Shown piece by piece: positions 45,285 to 57,506 of a stretch of DNA of 64,000 bases. The stretch comes from Hypoxylon rubiginosum (lineage: Eukaryota; Ascomycota; Sordariomycetes; Xylariales; Hypoxylaceae), in contig CADCXA010000033.1 in assembly GCA_902806565.1 (NCBI GenBank), positions 186,001 through 250,000 of the forward strand. The letters are read 5' to 3'. Position numbers and translations under genes: made by a program. The notes under the pieces were generated by a model. It was not told the DNA's origin and did not search any database. It worked only from the letters and a program-made list of their open reading frames with translations. Each line of letters starts with the position of its first letter. Positions within the stretch are counted from its first letter, which is position 1.

Positions 45285-48200
45285 TCAAGACCAAGTCAAG
45301 GTCCACTCGTCAGTCCAAGCACCGGTAGTCCTCAACGAATCGAGTCCCGCAATCTTGAGCACACTGCTCGAGTCTTCCAAGGTCCATCTACCGGCATGAA
45401 CCTCCTTTCCGTTTAACTCTACTCTAGAGATGGGATCTTGAGTCCCCATGACCGTTACGTTACCAAGAACGTTGGTGTCGGTGAAGGTACCGCGGGGCGT
45501 TGCTTTCAACGAGGAGCCCTCAACAACAAACTAACGGGATTAGCGGTTAGCACTACGGGACAGAGCGGCAGAAGATGAAACATAAAACACTTACATCGAC
45601 CCACGTAGCCTCATTCGGCACCAAACTCTCGCCGTCGTCAAGATAGAGTCTTCCCTCGGCCTGACCGTTTTCATCCAAGGCTACGAGTAGACTCCAGGGG
45701 CTCTCTCTGACAGCTGCCGTGGTCAGGCCTGGCTCCTGCATCGGTATTACGTAGCCGCCTCGTACGTATAGCGGGATATGGCCTAGAGGGGCATCAATCG
45801 TCACGTTCTGCCCGGGCGCAACCCCCGTAATCGCCGTCTGGTTGTACCAATCGTACCAGACGGTGCCCGCTCCCACGCCGGGGAAGACACCGTCGACGGT
45901 CGTTGCACCTTGGACCAAACAAGGGGTAACCATAATCGCGTCGCCGAGAAGGAACTGCCTGTCAGCGTCAGCCAACCACGGCTCGTCCGGGAATTCCCAA
46001 GCCAAAGCGCGCATAGTCGTCGACCCGGTCGAGTGGCTCAGGTAGAACGTCGTGTATATGTACGGCAGCAACGCGTAGCGGATCTTCATCGCCGTCTTGG
46101 AAGCACCGGCGACGGCCTCCCAGATGTAAGGCTCTTGGCTAGCGGCCCCGAGGGTGTTGTGGTTTCGGTAGAACGGGAAGAATGCGGAAAGCTGCATCCA
46201 GCGGGAGCACAGTTCCATGTCGGCGTTGTCGGCAAACCCGCAGGTGTCGACGCCGAACATGGGGATGCCGAAAAGCGAGAAAGATAGGGCCTGGGGGATG
46301 GAGAAGTACATGAACGCCCAAAGCGAATAGTTGTCGCCGCTGTTATGATAGTCAACTTCCAGCTCAAACACACAAGGTGGCGATTACGGTCTTACCCCCA
46401 GTGGCCGGCCCATTTTCCGGAACCGGCAAATTGAGACCTTCCGATTATAAACGGTCGCTTCGTAAGGAAGATGTTTATGAGCGCATGATAAGTCGCGTTC
46501 AGGATTTGGTGCCCGTATAGGTTGTGGACGTCGTACTCTAGAATACCACCGTGATGCGTCGCGTTGGGACTAACAGCGTGAACAGCAAGATCGCCATGCC
46601 AGTTGTTGATGGCGTAGGGTGGCCAGTTAACATTACGAACGCCAGGAGTCGGTGTGCTGCGCAGGTATGAAGTCGTTGTGGAAATCGCCGTAGTCGCTGC
46701 TGTCGCCGATTGCGAGCTTAAAGCTGCAGAAGCAGAAGCAGCTTCTGTAGCATTGGTCAGGTTGAATCCTTCTGGGTATCCTAGCACCTCATTACCTGGC
46801 TCTCCTGGTAGCTGGAATGGAGGGTGGGCGGGGTTGAGGTTTAGCTCGTTAGTACCACAGCTGCCCACACAGAACGATGACACTTCTGACATGTCTATCC
46901 AGATGCCGTCAAACTCGATCTTGCTAAAGTACTCGGTTATTTCAGATATCCACCATCGATTAGCTCCGGTACCGTTGAATAGGGCACCGACCCAGTCAGG
47001 AAAGACTGGGCGTGATTAGCTTGGTCGAAAAAAGGGGGTGAGGAACCTACCAGTGTAGCCTGGCCAGACGGCACCAATGTAGACCGATCCGTCCGTGTTC
47101 AGTAAGAAGGCATCCTCCTCTATACCACGATCGAAAGGTGGATATGCATCGCTAGCATTAGTAGGGTTAGGGGCGTATATGGCCGAGTCAATGATGGGCA
47201 CATAGTGCTGGTTGTTCTGGTGTAAACGGGCCAGGAACTCGGCTCCTTCACCATAGCTGAAACGATCTGGGTCGTTTTCAAAGTCTCTGTATGCTTTCAT
47301 GTAGTCAATGTCGGCTATAAAGCTGTTAGTAGCTAGTAAGATATCACTTGAATTAAAGGCGGCCAGCACTCACACCAAATTGTCTCAAGAGGGATTTCGA
47401 ATTTAGCAAAGTTATCAATAACGTCTTGAAGTTCGGTCCAGTTGTTATAACCCCATCGGCATTGATGATAGCCAAAGGTCCAATACTGTTGCATCGTAGG
47501 CAGCCCAATGGCGCTTGTTTGATACGACTTGGTGACTCTGTCTTGTGTAGGACCTTGATAGAAATAAAGATCAATATTGCCGCCGAGTGCCCTCCAAGTA
47601 ATGTTAGATTCTCGGAGCAAGACCTCCTGCGTATGGGCGTTGCGTTGGAAGACACCGTGGGTGTGTGATATGTACTGAGCCGACTTGTCTGTTGCATTCG
47701 GTGCGTATGTCATCGCCCCGGTATCCTTGTCCACTTCAAAGTAACGAGTATCGAGGTAGATGGGATGGTTCCCGTAGATGTTAGCATCTATGATATCACC
47801 TACATCTGCTGCGAAGAACGTGCCTAGAACCGGGCGTTAGATCATGTCAAACGTCTAGCATAGGTAGACGACATACGAGTGAAGTTATTGCCAAGTCTGA
47901 ATCCGTGGATAACCTCGCCAAGACCGTACAGATTGTAGTTCTCGGGGAGGGAAGAGCCGAACTCGATGAATTGATCCTCGTATACCAATTGAGAGCCTTC
48001 GGTAGTAAACAAGACATCGCCTGTGCTTTTCCTGCTCACCGAAAAAGAGAATGTGGGCTCATTGGTCCAAGTGAAGTTGAGGTCGGTTGGTGAAGTGCTG
48101 CTGTCGTAACCTTTCTCGAGTTGAGGTTTAGGAATCAACTCTTCTGGAAGGATAAACCAAGTATAATTTTCAGGACCGACATAACGGGGCAGTACCTCAA

Positions 48201-48540
48201 CGTGCAGTCGATCTTCGGCTTGGTACTCGACGACTAAGCTCAAGGCCTCGATGTCGGTTCCATACACATTGCAAGCCTCGCCGGCTAAAGTGAGGTCTGC
48301 TGTCAAGCCATTTCCTGTGGTCTTTATATTGGAAGCTCTGTACCCCGGACATACAGATTGAGGATCAATGGCCTCAGGATCGATAATATTGGGAATAATG
48401 GGTTGCCCAACGTCTGCATCCGGCGGGACGGTATATGCAGAATCAAGAGCCGTTGTGGTGGTGGTCGACGTCTGCTGCTGCAGAGTGAGAGCACATAAGA
48501 GTGCTAGAATCGGCCACAGCAGCAAGATATATCGAATCAT
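45285..48540 (-). CDS. secreted glycoside hydrolase family 31 alpha-glucosidase
   Basis: Six exons (48540-47877, 47823-47374, 47314-47051, 47005-46396, 46339-45595, 45530-45285) give about 992 aa, the usual size for fungal maltases. The ATG at 48540 was chosen because it opens a signal peptide (MIRYILLLWPILALLCALTL). Upstream in-frame methionines extend into non-conserved sequence. GH31 marks in order are NLYGLGEVIHGFR, the active-site block GIWIDMSEVSSF with the nucleophile Asp497, and the acid/base Asp665 in GHWGGDN, restored by a 56-nt intron splice. QLSAFFPFYRNHN follows, then the C-terminal beta domains. It hydrolyses terminal alpha-glucosidic bonds of maltose and maltooligosaccharides outside the cell. 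An insert rich in Ser, Thr and Ala follows the nucleophile, and NxT sites are many. Confidence 0.95.
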
Positions 48541-49501
48541 TCTGCCTCGACTTAACCGCCCAGGGTACCAAGACAGTGTAACTAAGAAGGAACAAGAAAC
48601 ACTCGAAAATAGTAGTAGACGGGAGGCAATTCCCAATTGACCATACCAGGCTTCGAATTTAACAATTAATGACATAATAAACGGAATAGGCAAAGATGCG
48701 TCGGCTAGTAACTCGGCGGTATAGGAGCTACCCCCCATACCTGGCGGGAGCTCCTCACTTATAGAGCTGATTGCCTGCATATTGCCGCTGATGAGCCTCC
48801 TAGCATCCGGACGATATAAGTGCCTAACTATAAGTAGAGCCTTAGGCAGCCAATATGAGAAAGTAATGTGATTTAATATATTAAGAAGCAAGAAGAGTTA
48901 CATATCAAAAAGTAACAATTAGAAAGACCACTTCCTTGAGATGATCCTTAAGACAAGTTGCCGGGCGTGTGTCCTAGTAGTAGTCTGTAGAAGACCAATA
49001 TCAGTCGGTGAAATAGAGACTTGAGCAACGACTACTATTCTCCAAATCCCCCGCACGTTAATGCAATGTAGATCCTATCCAATACTGCATGCCCGTGACA
49101 ATCTGACGATTGATGAGAATGGTTGTGTCTCCTTGTGTGGACATAGACCTGCAGAATACGACGCTGATGCTAGTGGTTGGTTCCTGGCGGAAAAGGAGGT
49201 AGTTGCGCTGTTGCGTTCCCCGCAGCTTATTCAGGGGCCCAGGGGCCTTAAAATTCCGAACATTCTAGATTATGCGATTAAATACTTTATGCACCTCACG
49301 TGTATATGAGACTTGCCCCACTTAAGCTTAAGCTGTGCAGGTGTCGCCAAACTGCAACCGATCTTTAGAATTCCATCCTTAAGCAGCCATCAACATCCGG
49401 CTTTTCGAAAACACATATTCAAGCGAATTGTCACGCCATCTCGTCACCTCAATATAAACCACCTACATTTCTCAACGATAGCACCGTTCAACAAGACAAC
49501 C
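48541..49501. other. divergent intergenic region
   Basis: Promoters of the alpha-glucosidase (leftward) and YTH1 (rightward). No other gene was recognised. An open stretch upstream of the glucosidase ATG is probably leader. Confidence 0.5.
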
Positions 49502-50278
49502 ATGGCCGCGGCGACAGCGCCACCGCCTCCCTCGGAGCTCGCGAAGCAGATCCTCGAGCACAAAGCGCCCAGCTACTCCTTCAGCTTCTCGCCCTTCCTC
49601 CGCGCGACCTACGGCCACGGGTTCCCGCCGAACCGGCCCGTATGCAAGGCCTTCATCGCGGGGCACTGCCCGCTGGGCGCGTCGTGCCCGGACCGGCACG
49701 TGGCGCCCAACGCGGCGAGCAGCACGAACGCGAGCTACAACTCGCTCGTCTGCAAGCACTGGCTGCGCGCGCTCTGCAAGAAGGGCGAGAGCTGCGAGTT
49801 CCTGCACGAGTACAACCTGCGCAAGATGCCCGAGTGCAACTTCTTCGTCCGCAACGGCTACTGCTCCAACGGCGACGAGTGCCTCTACCTCCACATCGAC
49901 CCCCAGTCCAAGCTGCCCCCCTGCCCCCACTACGACCGCGGCTTCTGCCCCCTCGGCCCCGCCTGCAGCAAGAAGCACGTCCGCCGCAAGCTCTGCCCCT
50001 GCTACCTTGCCGGCTTCTGCCCCGACGGCCCCGCCTGTAAGGAGGGCGCCCATCCCCGGTGGAACACGAACCTGGAGAAGCCCATCGCTAAGGTGGACGT
50101 CATTCCCGAGGAGCCCGTGAGGAGGGACGACTTTATGGGGATGGACGACGACCAGAGAGACTTCGGGAGGCAGGATAGGGACGGCCGGGGCGGCAGGGGA
50201 GATAGGTTCGGCGGACGAGGTGGCCGGTGGAGAGGAAGAGGTGATAGAAAATTCGGACGCGGAAGAGGCCATCACTGA
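49502..50278 (+). CDS. YTH1: mRNA 3'-end processing protein YTH1 (CPSF30 homologue)
   Basis: A single exon of 258 aa. Five consecutive CCCH zinc fingers are visible: [77 protein letters not shown] and [22 protein letters not shown]-terminal RGG/RGR-rich tail follows ([20 protein letters not shown]). This is the architecture of Yth1/CPSF30, the subunit of the cleavage and polyadenylation factor that recognises the poly(A) signal in the nucleus. The coding sequence is extremely GC-rich at third positions, as expected for a highly constrained housekeeping gene. The ATG sits in a good CCATGG context. Confidence 0.95.
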   Translation: MAAATAPPPPSELAKQILEHKAPSYSFSFSPFLRATYGHGFPPNRPVCKAFIAGHCPLGASCPDRHVAPNAASSTNASYNSLVCKHWLRALCKKGESCEFLHEYNLRKMPECNFFVRNGYCSNGDECLYLHIDPQSKLPPCPHYDRGFCPLGPACSKKHVRRKLCPCYLAGFCPDGPACKEGAHPRWNTNLEKPIAKVDVIPEEPVRRDDFMGMDDDQRDFGRQDRDGRGGRGDRFGGRGGRWRGRGDRKFGRGRGHH

Positions 50279-51002
50279 GAAGCATACGATATGCCATGAA
50301 ATACCTATCAATAATCATGACGACGCCTCCGAACACCTCGATACCCTAATGCTTACTCGATGCCGAGAATTGGACTCGAGCGGGACGGGTGACTGAACGA
50401 GACAGACCGATATTAGTATGGTTGTTTCTCCGGACCAGTCATATACGCATCAGCCATATTAACCTCGCAACATGGTATTTACGAACCGAATAGCTTGCTG
50501 GCATTACAGGTAACTGAGCATAATGTGTCGGTGGCCAGATGGATATCTTCCGGGATCATCACTATCACCATTGAGCATGGAAGGGCAACATATTAAGACG
50601 TTAACAAACACCACCCAAGCTAGAAACCAGGATAGCTACGAACGACCTCTTTCCGGTCTTTAGCTCTGAGAACTCTCGATTCTCTGAAGAGGAACGAGGG
50701 ATCTCTTGAGAGGTAATTTAAAGTAGCAAATTAATACCAGCAATACCAAATAAACACAACCTTCCATCGTATGCAATTCTATTTGAGTAATCTAAATATC
50801 CTATTCATGCAAGAGCAGCGTAGTTTTTGTCCATGTAATGTGAACTTTGTCCAAGCAGCGAAGGGGGAGTTCCAGGAGTTTTTTCGTATCTTCATATATA
50901 CACCTCGTAAACCATCGTCAAATTCGTTAAAAAAGCCAGCCAAGCCCAGCCGAATGTTAGGAAGTAGGTAGGTAGGTAACTAACTTTCAACCTAAACATG
51001 CC
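50279..51002. other. intergenic region between convergent genes
   Basis: 3' regions of YTH1 and the DUF1776 gene. A run of GTAGGTAGGTAG lies near 50965. No gene was recognised. Confidence 0.5.
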
Positions 51003-52578
51003 TCATTTCCACACATCATGCCCATCCACATCCCTAGTCACGGGGATAAACTCGCTCGCCTCGCCGGCCTCGCCGTCCTCGCCGCTCTCGCTCTTCTCGC
51101 TGGTGCTGTCGTGGTGGGAGGACGAGGAGCCGCCCTCCCACGTGCTCAGCTCGCCCACCTGCCGGATGCCCATCATCCAGGCCACGAGCCCGCGGGGCGC
51201 GAACCGCCCCACGAGGCCGTAGAGGCCGGCGCCGAGGCCCACGCGCACCACGGCCCCCTGCTCGGTGCCGTCGATCACGTCGAACACGGCCGCGTGCAGG
51301 TCCCGCAGCGAGCTGCCGCGCAGCCCCCGGATGCGGCCCGCGGCGACGGCCGACCTGGCCTGCGACACGTAGTTGCGGGCGTACGCGAGGCGCGCCGCCT
51401 CGGGCCACAGGGCCGCCTCGGTCGGCGCGGGAGGGCCGGTCCGGGGCGCCGGCGTGAACCCGGAGAAGTCGAAGGTGCCTAGCTGGATGTGCGTGACGGG
51501 GATGCCGAGGGGCCGCAGCTCGGCGGTCAGGACCTCGGTGAAGGCGGAGAGCGCCGAGCAGACGGTCGCCTCGGGGGCGTGGAACGGCGGGTTGATGGAG
51601 GAGATGATGGACGGTGTGAAGACGAGCACTTTGGGCGTCGCCGGCTTCTCCCCGTGGGTCGGTATTCTAGATGTGAGCAGTGGCAGGAAGGACTGTACTG
51701 TTAGTATGGGATGTAAGAGGTGAGTGTTGAAGAGATCCGCAAAATTTGAAGGCGGGATGGTAGCTATGGGGGAGGTTTGGTAGTTTAGAGAAGGGATTAG
51801 GATAACCGCCTTCAATGCTAGATAGTTTGCCTTCGCACCGGGGACTGCGGCGTGTGGTGATTGAAGGTAAGTTGCGAACCGTTCGATAGATTGGCCGGCG
51901 TTGGGAGGCTGATTTGACGTGTTAGACTAGAGACACGTACTATTAAGGATCCACCCGAGGCCTAATTACTCACATCTGTTATATCGATGCCCAAGGGTTT
52001 AATGTCCGGCCGCGAGAGGCTCTGCACAGCAACTTCATCTTCGATTGTGTTACAGACAATAAAGACGATAAAACCTCTCCTCTCCATATCTAACGATAAA
52101 GATCTGGTCAACGGCAGTGTTGGCGATCCAGCAACGACGACGACCTCTAGCCTTCCCCCATTCCGGGCGCGCTTTGCCCGACGAGTTTTGCGGAGCAGCT
52201 TGCCTGCGCGCACCGTTCTGTACGTCGCATATCCGAAACCAACCACTATAATGCCAGTGAGGATCTTGTGACGGGAGATCCAATCTTGCAACCTCTCGTA
52301 CGTGCTCATCGCTACGATCTGGACTGGCGGTGGTCGGTCTGGAAGCTTGGGTCGCACAGAGTCGGGCACCCACGGAGCGGTCGCAAGTGTATCTCTTATT
52401 TCGTCCGCAACCTTGTCGACGTACTTATCGACATATTCGGCGACATCGCCAGAGTATCGTCGAATATGGTTGGGTATGGACGAAAGCTATCACATGCCTC
52501 TGTTAGTCCTCTTATCTCCGTGTGCCTCTAGCCATGAATACTGACTAGGTCCAAGAACTGTTGGTCGTCGGCAGACAT
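51003..52578 (-). CDS. DUF1776 family protein (short-chain-dehydrogenase-like fold)
   Basis: Three exons, 52578-52546, 52486-51974 and 51908-51003, encode 483 aa. The 33-nt first exon (MSADDQQFLDL) splices to LSSIPNHIRRYSGDVAEYVDKYVD, and the frame then runs through RPPPVQIVAMSTYERLQDWI. A membrane segment (ILTGIIVVGFGYATYRTV) follows. A Rossmann-like region begins at LEVVVVAGSP with FIVFIVCNTIEDE. The later part carries the degenerate dehydrogenase core (NYLALKAVILIPSLNYQ, FHAPEATVCSALSAF). The family is fungal, related to short-chain dehydrogenases but without the usual YxxxK pair clearly placed, and its function is unknown. The tail is acidic, Ser- and Glu-rich. Confidence 0.85.
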
Positions 52579-53380
52579 GGCCGGAATCTAGTATTTCAGA
52601 TGCGTCTCCGGAGTTGCTTTCATAGACTGGGTTAACTGAAGCCCGGCGAAGACCAAATTACGGTGAGCCCGAGGTGGATCGTTGTTGTTTTTCCCAAGAT
52701 CGAAAAGATCTAAAAATGTAAGGGTACCCAATAGGTCGCTATCGATTATAGACAGCGCCTCCGTTCCCCACTAGGTTTCTTTGTAAGTTGGTCGTCATGC
52801 AGGCAATCCCCGCATGCATTTAACGGTGAAAGAGTCGGTGAGGTTAACCCCCTAAGCGCTAAGTAAGCAAGTAAGGGGTAGTTAACCGCCCCCCTAAAAC
52901 GATTCATCACACCTCGGGAGTGACACATTTTCGATATATCTCATTCTCCCATCAGCTTCTTCATATTTAATTAAAATCAACTTCTTCTGGTGCTCTCTTA
53001 CCGTTTGCCTACCTAATCGTAGATCTGAACTCACTTCTAAGTTGAGGCATCGGAACGTTGTAGCATATTATTAGGGAAGACTCAACTTATAGCTATGCGC
53101 GTACGAAGACAGACAGAGAGCCATCGAAATCTGTCAAGGCGCGACCTACGAGCAACAATCACGTTAGATCTTCTATACCAACATGAAAATATTATATACG
53201 ATCAGTTGTGACACTTTTGTATGTTACCCATGTCTAAATGCCCACCTTCAGGTAGCTAAGAAACGCGTGACTTGTATTGTGAAGAAACCGATATCATAGG
53301 ACCAATATCAGAGATAAACCATCGCGATGCATTTATGAACTATAGGGGGAACACACGATATCTAAAGTCGGGGGCTCCAT
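52579..53380. other. intergenic region
   Basis: Promoter of the DUF1776 gene plus the 3' flank of the methyltransferase. Nothing else was recognised. Confidence 0.5.
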
Positions 53381-54437
53381 TCACAGCTTCCTCGCCAGGA
53401 CCCTCAACCGCACATACCCCAGATGGAACCCGCCGCTCGGATTCCTGCACACCACCTCCAGCACGTCCACCACCTCCCTGATGCACTCCTCCCTCTCCGG
53501 TCCCTCCGGCACCGCCTCGAAGAACCGCGCCCCGAACAGCCTCACCCAGCCCTCCACTCCCCCCGCGTCCGCCGCCGTGGGCCTATACTCGCGCTCCGCG
53601 CGCTCGACCTTCCAGCCGCCGACCGTCTCCTCCAGCATGCGGACGGCCCAGGCCTCGTCGGGGAAGAACCAAGGGTCGGCCGCGACGGCTTCGTCCAACC
53701 CGACGCGCCGCGCCGTCGCCGACAGCAGCGCGGCCCGGATCTCGGCCACGTTGCCGAGCCCCCCCGTCTCGAAGGCGAACAGGCCGCCGGGGGCCAGGGC
53801 GACGCGCGCGGCGCGGAAGACGTCGGCCTGGCGCGCCGCGTCCGCCTTGCACGCGCCGAGGATCCAGTGCAGGGCCGCGTTCGAGAAGACCTTGGTGTAC
53901 TGGCCCTTCTGCAGGTGCGGCGTGCGCGCTAGCTCGAGTGCGTCGACGACTGTTTGAAGATATTAGTTTTGTCTCACGACTAGGAGGCTAGTATACAATC
54001 TTACCCTCAAACGTGCATTTCGAGGCGCCGGCCTTCTTGGCCGCCTGGTTCGCCGCCTCGATCATAGCAGGCGAGGCGTCTGTCCCGTGGATGCTGCCGC
54101 TACCCCGTGCCAAGATCTCTTGCATCTGGATGTTGACCACGCCGTCTAAGGTACGTCAGTTGCGAATTGGCCTATAGAACATGCGCCGTGGGGAGAGAAT
54201 GAACAAGCTTACCACCGCATCCAATATCGAGGATCACGTCGTCCTTCTGAGGATCGAGCCATTGGACAATCTTGGTAGCCAGCTTCGGCACGAAAGAAGC
54301 CGAATGTTGGTATGCCTTGAGATTGGTGATCGTGTTAGCACAGTATATGTGTGTGGACCAATGGCCATGTTTCTTAGATGCATGTAAGTGATCCTATTTA
54401 CCTCGGAGGACCAGTGGTCTTTCTTTTCTTCCGCCAT
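53381..54437 (-). CDS. class I SAM-dependent methyltransferase (trans-aconitate-methyltransferase-like)
   Basis: Four exons, 54437-54402, 54315-54213, 54145-54005 and 53949-53381, give 282 aa. The 36-nt first exon (MAEEKKDHWSSE) splices into AYQHSASFVPKLATKIVQWL. The SAM-binding motif I is rebuilt over an intron as VILDIGCGDGVVNIQ. Motif II is in IHGTDASPAMIEAANQ, and FSNAALHWILG is the acceptor-side motif seen in trans-aconitate methyltransferases. LAPGGLFAFETGG is motif III. The substrate is unknown, since similar fungal proteins act on small carboxylates or on secondary metabolites. The last exon is extremely GC-rich at third positions. Confidence 0.88.
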
Positions 54438-54856
54438 TATGAGGGACGTGTGCACAAGTTGTCAACTACGAGAAACGATATTTCTAAAGCCTTATATAAC
54501 AAAAACAAAAAAAAAACTACCTCTTCGTCCTATGTTAAATACTAGCTGATTTGGACAAACTTACAACTACTCCCTTCATTTATACAGGGCTATCCGTGCC
54601 GGCCCCGGTGGCTGCGGCCGACCCCCGGCCGAGATCGGAGCATCTCCTCATAACAGTACACGGCACCTGCAACAACTTCAAGGGTCCTGTGGAAATAGCT
54701 AGGTTGGAACCTGGTCAGTAAGCGATTGTCTATTCGGATTCTCGATTTGATTATGTTGATCATCCCAAATCTGAAAGATGTTTCGATCTGCTTGCAAACA
54801 CTAGCGACTCCTTGTAACAATATATGCCATCCACCGCTCATATCCCTCCACGACCA
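54438..54856. other. intergenic region
   Basis: Methyltransferase promoter and amidase 3' flank, with an A-rich run near 54505. No gene was recognised. Confidence 0.5.
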
Positions 54857-56685
54857 CTAATCTATATCAAGCAGCTGATACTTCTCGTCACCGAGAGCAT
54901 CCTCGACTCTCTTCATGATTGCGAGCACCTTCTCTTCCTCAAGTCTTCGTCCCACAATTTGAACCGCGACCGGTAATCCGTGCATCGCTTCGGCATCATA
55001 GAGTTTGTATGCGCCTTGAGCAACTCCGTTCAGCTTCTTGATGTTAAAGGTAGGTGGCAGCTTGTCCAGATTCTTGTCGACGTGTGTCACCGGAAGTATA
55101 CCACAAGTATAATCAACCTATGCCTGTCAGTATCGGGGTATTGGCAAGTTCAGGGGCTCGCTTACAATGTTGAAGAGGAATGTGTAACCACAGCTGCTAA
55201 CAGCCTCCTTCATGCCATCGTGGGGTACTGCCGGCGTTGCGTTAGGGGGTGTAATCAGGAAGTCGATGTCGACACTATTCCACCATTCAAAAAACCTGGC
55301 TCGATAAGATTCACGCTGTGCAACCAGCTTCCACTGCTCGAACGCGCTCTTCTCATGCCAGTCCCTGACCAGACCAGCCCACACGTCATCTTTTCGCACG
55401 TATTTGACCCACAAGTAATAGAGATACTTGAACGGCCGCGGAAGTTTCATGAGGAATTCCATTTGGTAAGCTCCCGAATCGTTCCACTCGCCAGATCGGA
55501 AAAACGACTTGAACATCTGACAGCCGTCGGCGTTGAGCAGTAGAGCACCAATCTGGAGTGCTTCATATGGCGACGGCGGGTCGACCTCAACGATCTCGTG
55601 ACCGGCGGCTCTCAACGCAGCTTCCGTCTTATCTAATGCTCGCACACATGCGGGACTAGGGTCGACAACGCCGTCTGTCCTCATTACGCCCACGCGGAAC
55701 TTGCTCTTCGTCGCGTACTCCTTCTCTATCTCGGGTCTCCAAGGCATGGGATGAACGGTGTGATCGTACTTCCAAGGCTGCATCCCGATCACAGCACGCG
55801 TGAAATAGGTCAAATCATTCAAAGTCCTAGTCATCGGGCTGTATACGCTCGGGACGCCTTCTTGGCCAGGCATGCTGGTTGCGAATCCTGCTTTTGGCCA
55901 TCGTCCGGTCGAACACCGCAGACTGTAGACACCCGAGAAATGGGCGGGAGCCCGAACGCTACCGGCGACATCACTTCCGATTCCGATTCTTCCGCCTAGT
56001 GCCAGTAGGGCTGCTTCACCACCGGTAGAGCCTCCAGGGGAGTATTTGCTGTTGTGCGGGTTCGTGCATCGGCCCCATACATCATTTGTAGACTCGAAAC
56101 TCAGGAGCGTAATGGGCATGTTGGTCTTGACGTAGGGGACAGCACCGGCATCCTTGAGCAATCGAACCGCGCCGCCATCTTGGGATGGCTTATTGCCAAC
56201 GAAACTGCTGTAACCGACAGTCGAGTCGAAGCCACCGACGTTGATGGTGTCTTTCAAACTTATCGGGATTCCGGCCAGTGGACCCTTCAAGTTGATGGAG
56301 CCGTCCTTAACCCAATCATGGGCTTCCGAGATCATAACCTCGGTGAGACAATTCGTTTTGTCGTGTGCCTTGACTGCAACCTTGCCGTAGGTGTGTAGCA
56401 GATCGCTGGGGTCTAATGCACCCTTCTGTACGTCCTGCACTAGCTCCTCAATTGGCTTATTGACGATCTCCTTATCCAGGGCTGTGAAGGGAGCGCGATA
56501 GTGCGCCAACGCCTGGAGCCTCTGTGTACGCTCATACTGCTTAAACTGGCTGTCACACCGTAAGATGCATGTCTCACATTAAGAATGCCGAAATCGGGTT
56601 GTCTTTAGGAGATTAGGAGATAGTGATAGGGGTGGGTTACTTACCAGTCTCGCCTGTGCTGGATATAATCGAGGAAGAAGACCAT
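54857..56685 (-). CDS. amidase-signature family enzyme (acetamidase-like)
   Basis: Three exons, 56685-56645, 56549-55166 and 55117-54857, encode about 561 aa. The Ser-Ser-Lys triad of the amidase signature family is intact: Lys113 in ISLKDTINVGG, cis-Ser188 in SPGGSTGGEAAL and the nucleophile Ser211 in GSDVAGSVRAPA. The C-terminus has LPVAVQIVGRRLEEEKVL, the typical closing block. The enzyme should hydrolyse a carboxamide. Fungal relatives are acetamidases or general amidases of the cytosol. The first exon is 41 nt, and its junction (RRD-C-QFKQYERTQ) is less conserved than the rest, so the N-terminal 14 residues are the least certain part. Confidence 0.91.
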
Positions 56686-57506
56686 TTTCAACTTAATTTA
56701 CGCTTGCTATATATACCTGGAATATCAAAAAATAAGCCTCAGCTCTCAGGTAACATTGAGAGGAATAGAGAACGGAGTAAGCTGAGAGCAAGATAGGGCC
56801 GGTACCTATTATGTATCTGGAATGCAGGGTCCTGAAGGGTCTCGATTTAATGGTAAGGAAAAGATAAGACCATGCACCATGCGTAGCTCCATGCGTAGCT
56901 CCATGCGTAGCTTGCATGTATAAGCCGGTAAAAGCTCCCCGCATTTATCATAGCTCACCTTCTTCACCGTCGATAACCGGCTACAACTTCCACACAAGGA
57001 ACAAAGCCTTGGTGCGCCTGTTATTGGTCTAGTATCCATTATCTACATAATACTTGTGTTGCCTATCAGCATGTGCTTATATGTAGTACAAGAGTTGTGC
57101 AAAAGTGAGGTTGACTTCCAATCAATTCTGATAGACATCATGCCATATTCCTCCGATCACTTACACCCCCCACTTCTCCATCTCTCCCGGTCCCCCTTCG
57201 CCGTCTCCCCCCACTCATGCACCCCGCGAAGCTTTTATATGGCAATGCTACCTATTACAAGGGCTACTATCTTCGTGAAAAGAGTATATCAAGCTTCATA
57301 TATTGTACGTGACGAAGACATATTTTAAGACCTATATCTGGTGGATTCATTAGGGACTCGTACCCTCGACGAACTAAAAAGTTAGACATACCGAACTCGG
57401 AACCGGGAATAACCACACTAGGTACCTATGTAAGTAGATCAAATTCATCAAGAAACACATCCTAAATTTAATACGCATATTCCGAATATTAAGTAAGAAA
57501 TCCATC
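56686..57506. other. divergent intergenic region with a tandem repeat
   Basis: Promoters of the amidase and of the zinc-ribbon metallo-beta-lactamase-fold gene. Contains the 12-bp repeat at 56877-56912. No other gene was recognised. Confidence 0.5.
56877..56912. repeat. 12-bp tandem repeat, three perfect copies
   Basis: CCATGCGTAGCT at 56877-56888, 56889-56900 and 56901-56912, about 190 bp upstream of the amidase start codon. Confidence 0.92.

Noticed and set aside
49472..50311. 279-aa minus-strand frame opposite YTH1
   Set aside because: Shadow of the five-finger YTH1 gene. The composition is that of an antisense GC-rich frame.
57350..57425. AGGGTACGAGTCCCT on the minus strand as a tRNA T-arm
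   Set aside because: The matching 5' acceptor strand is absent and no anticodon stem is visible.
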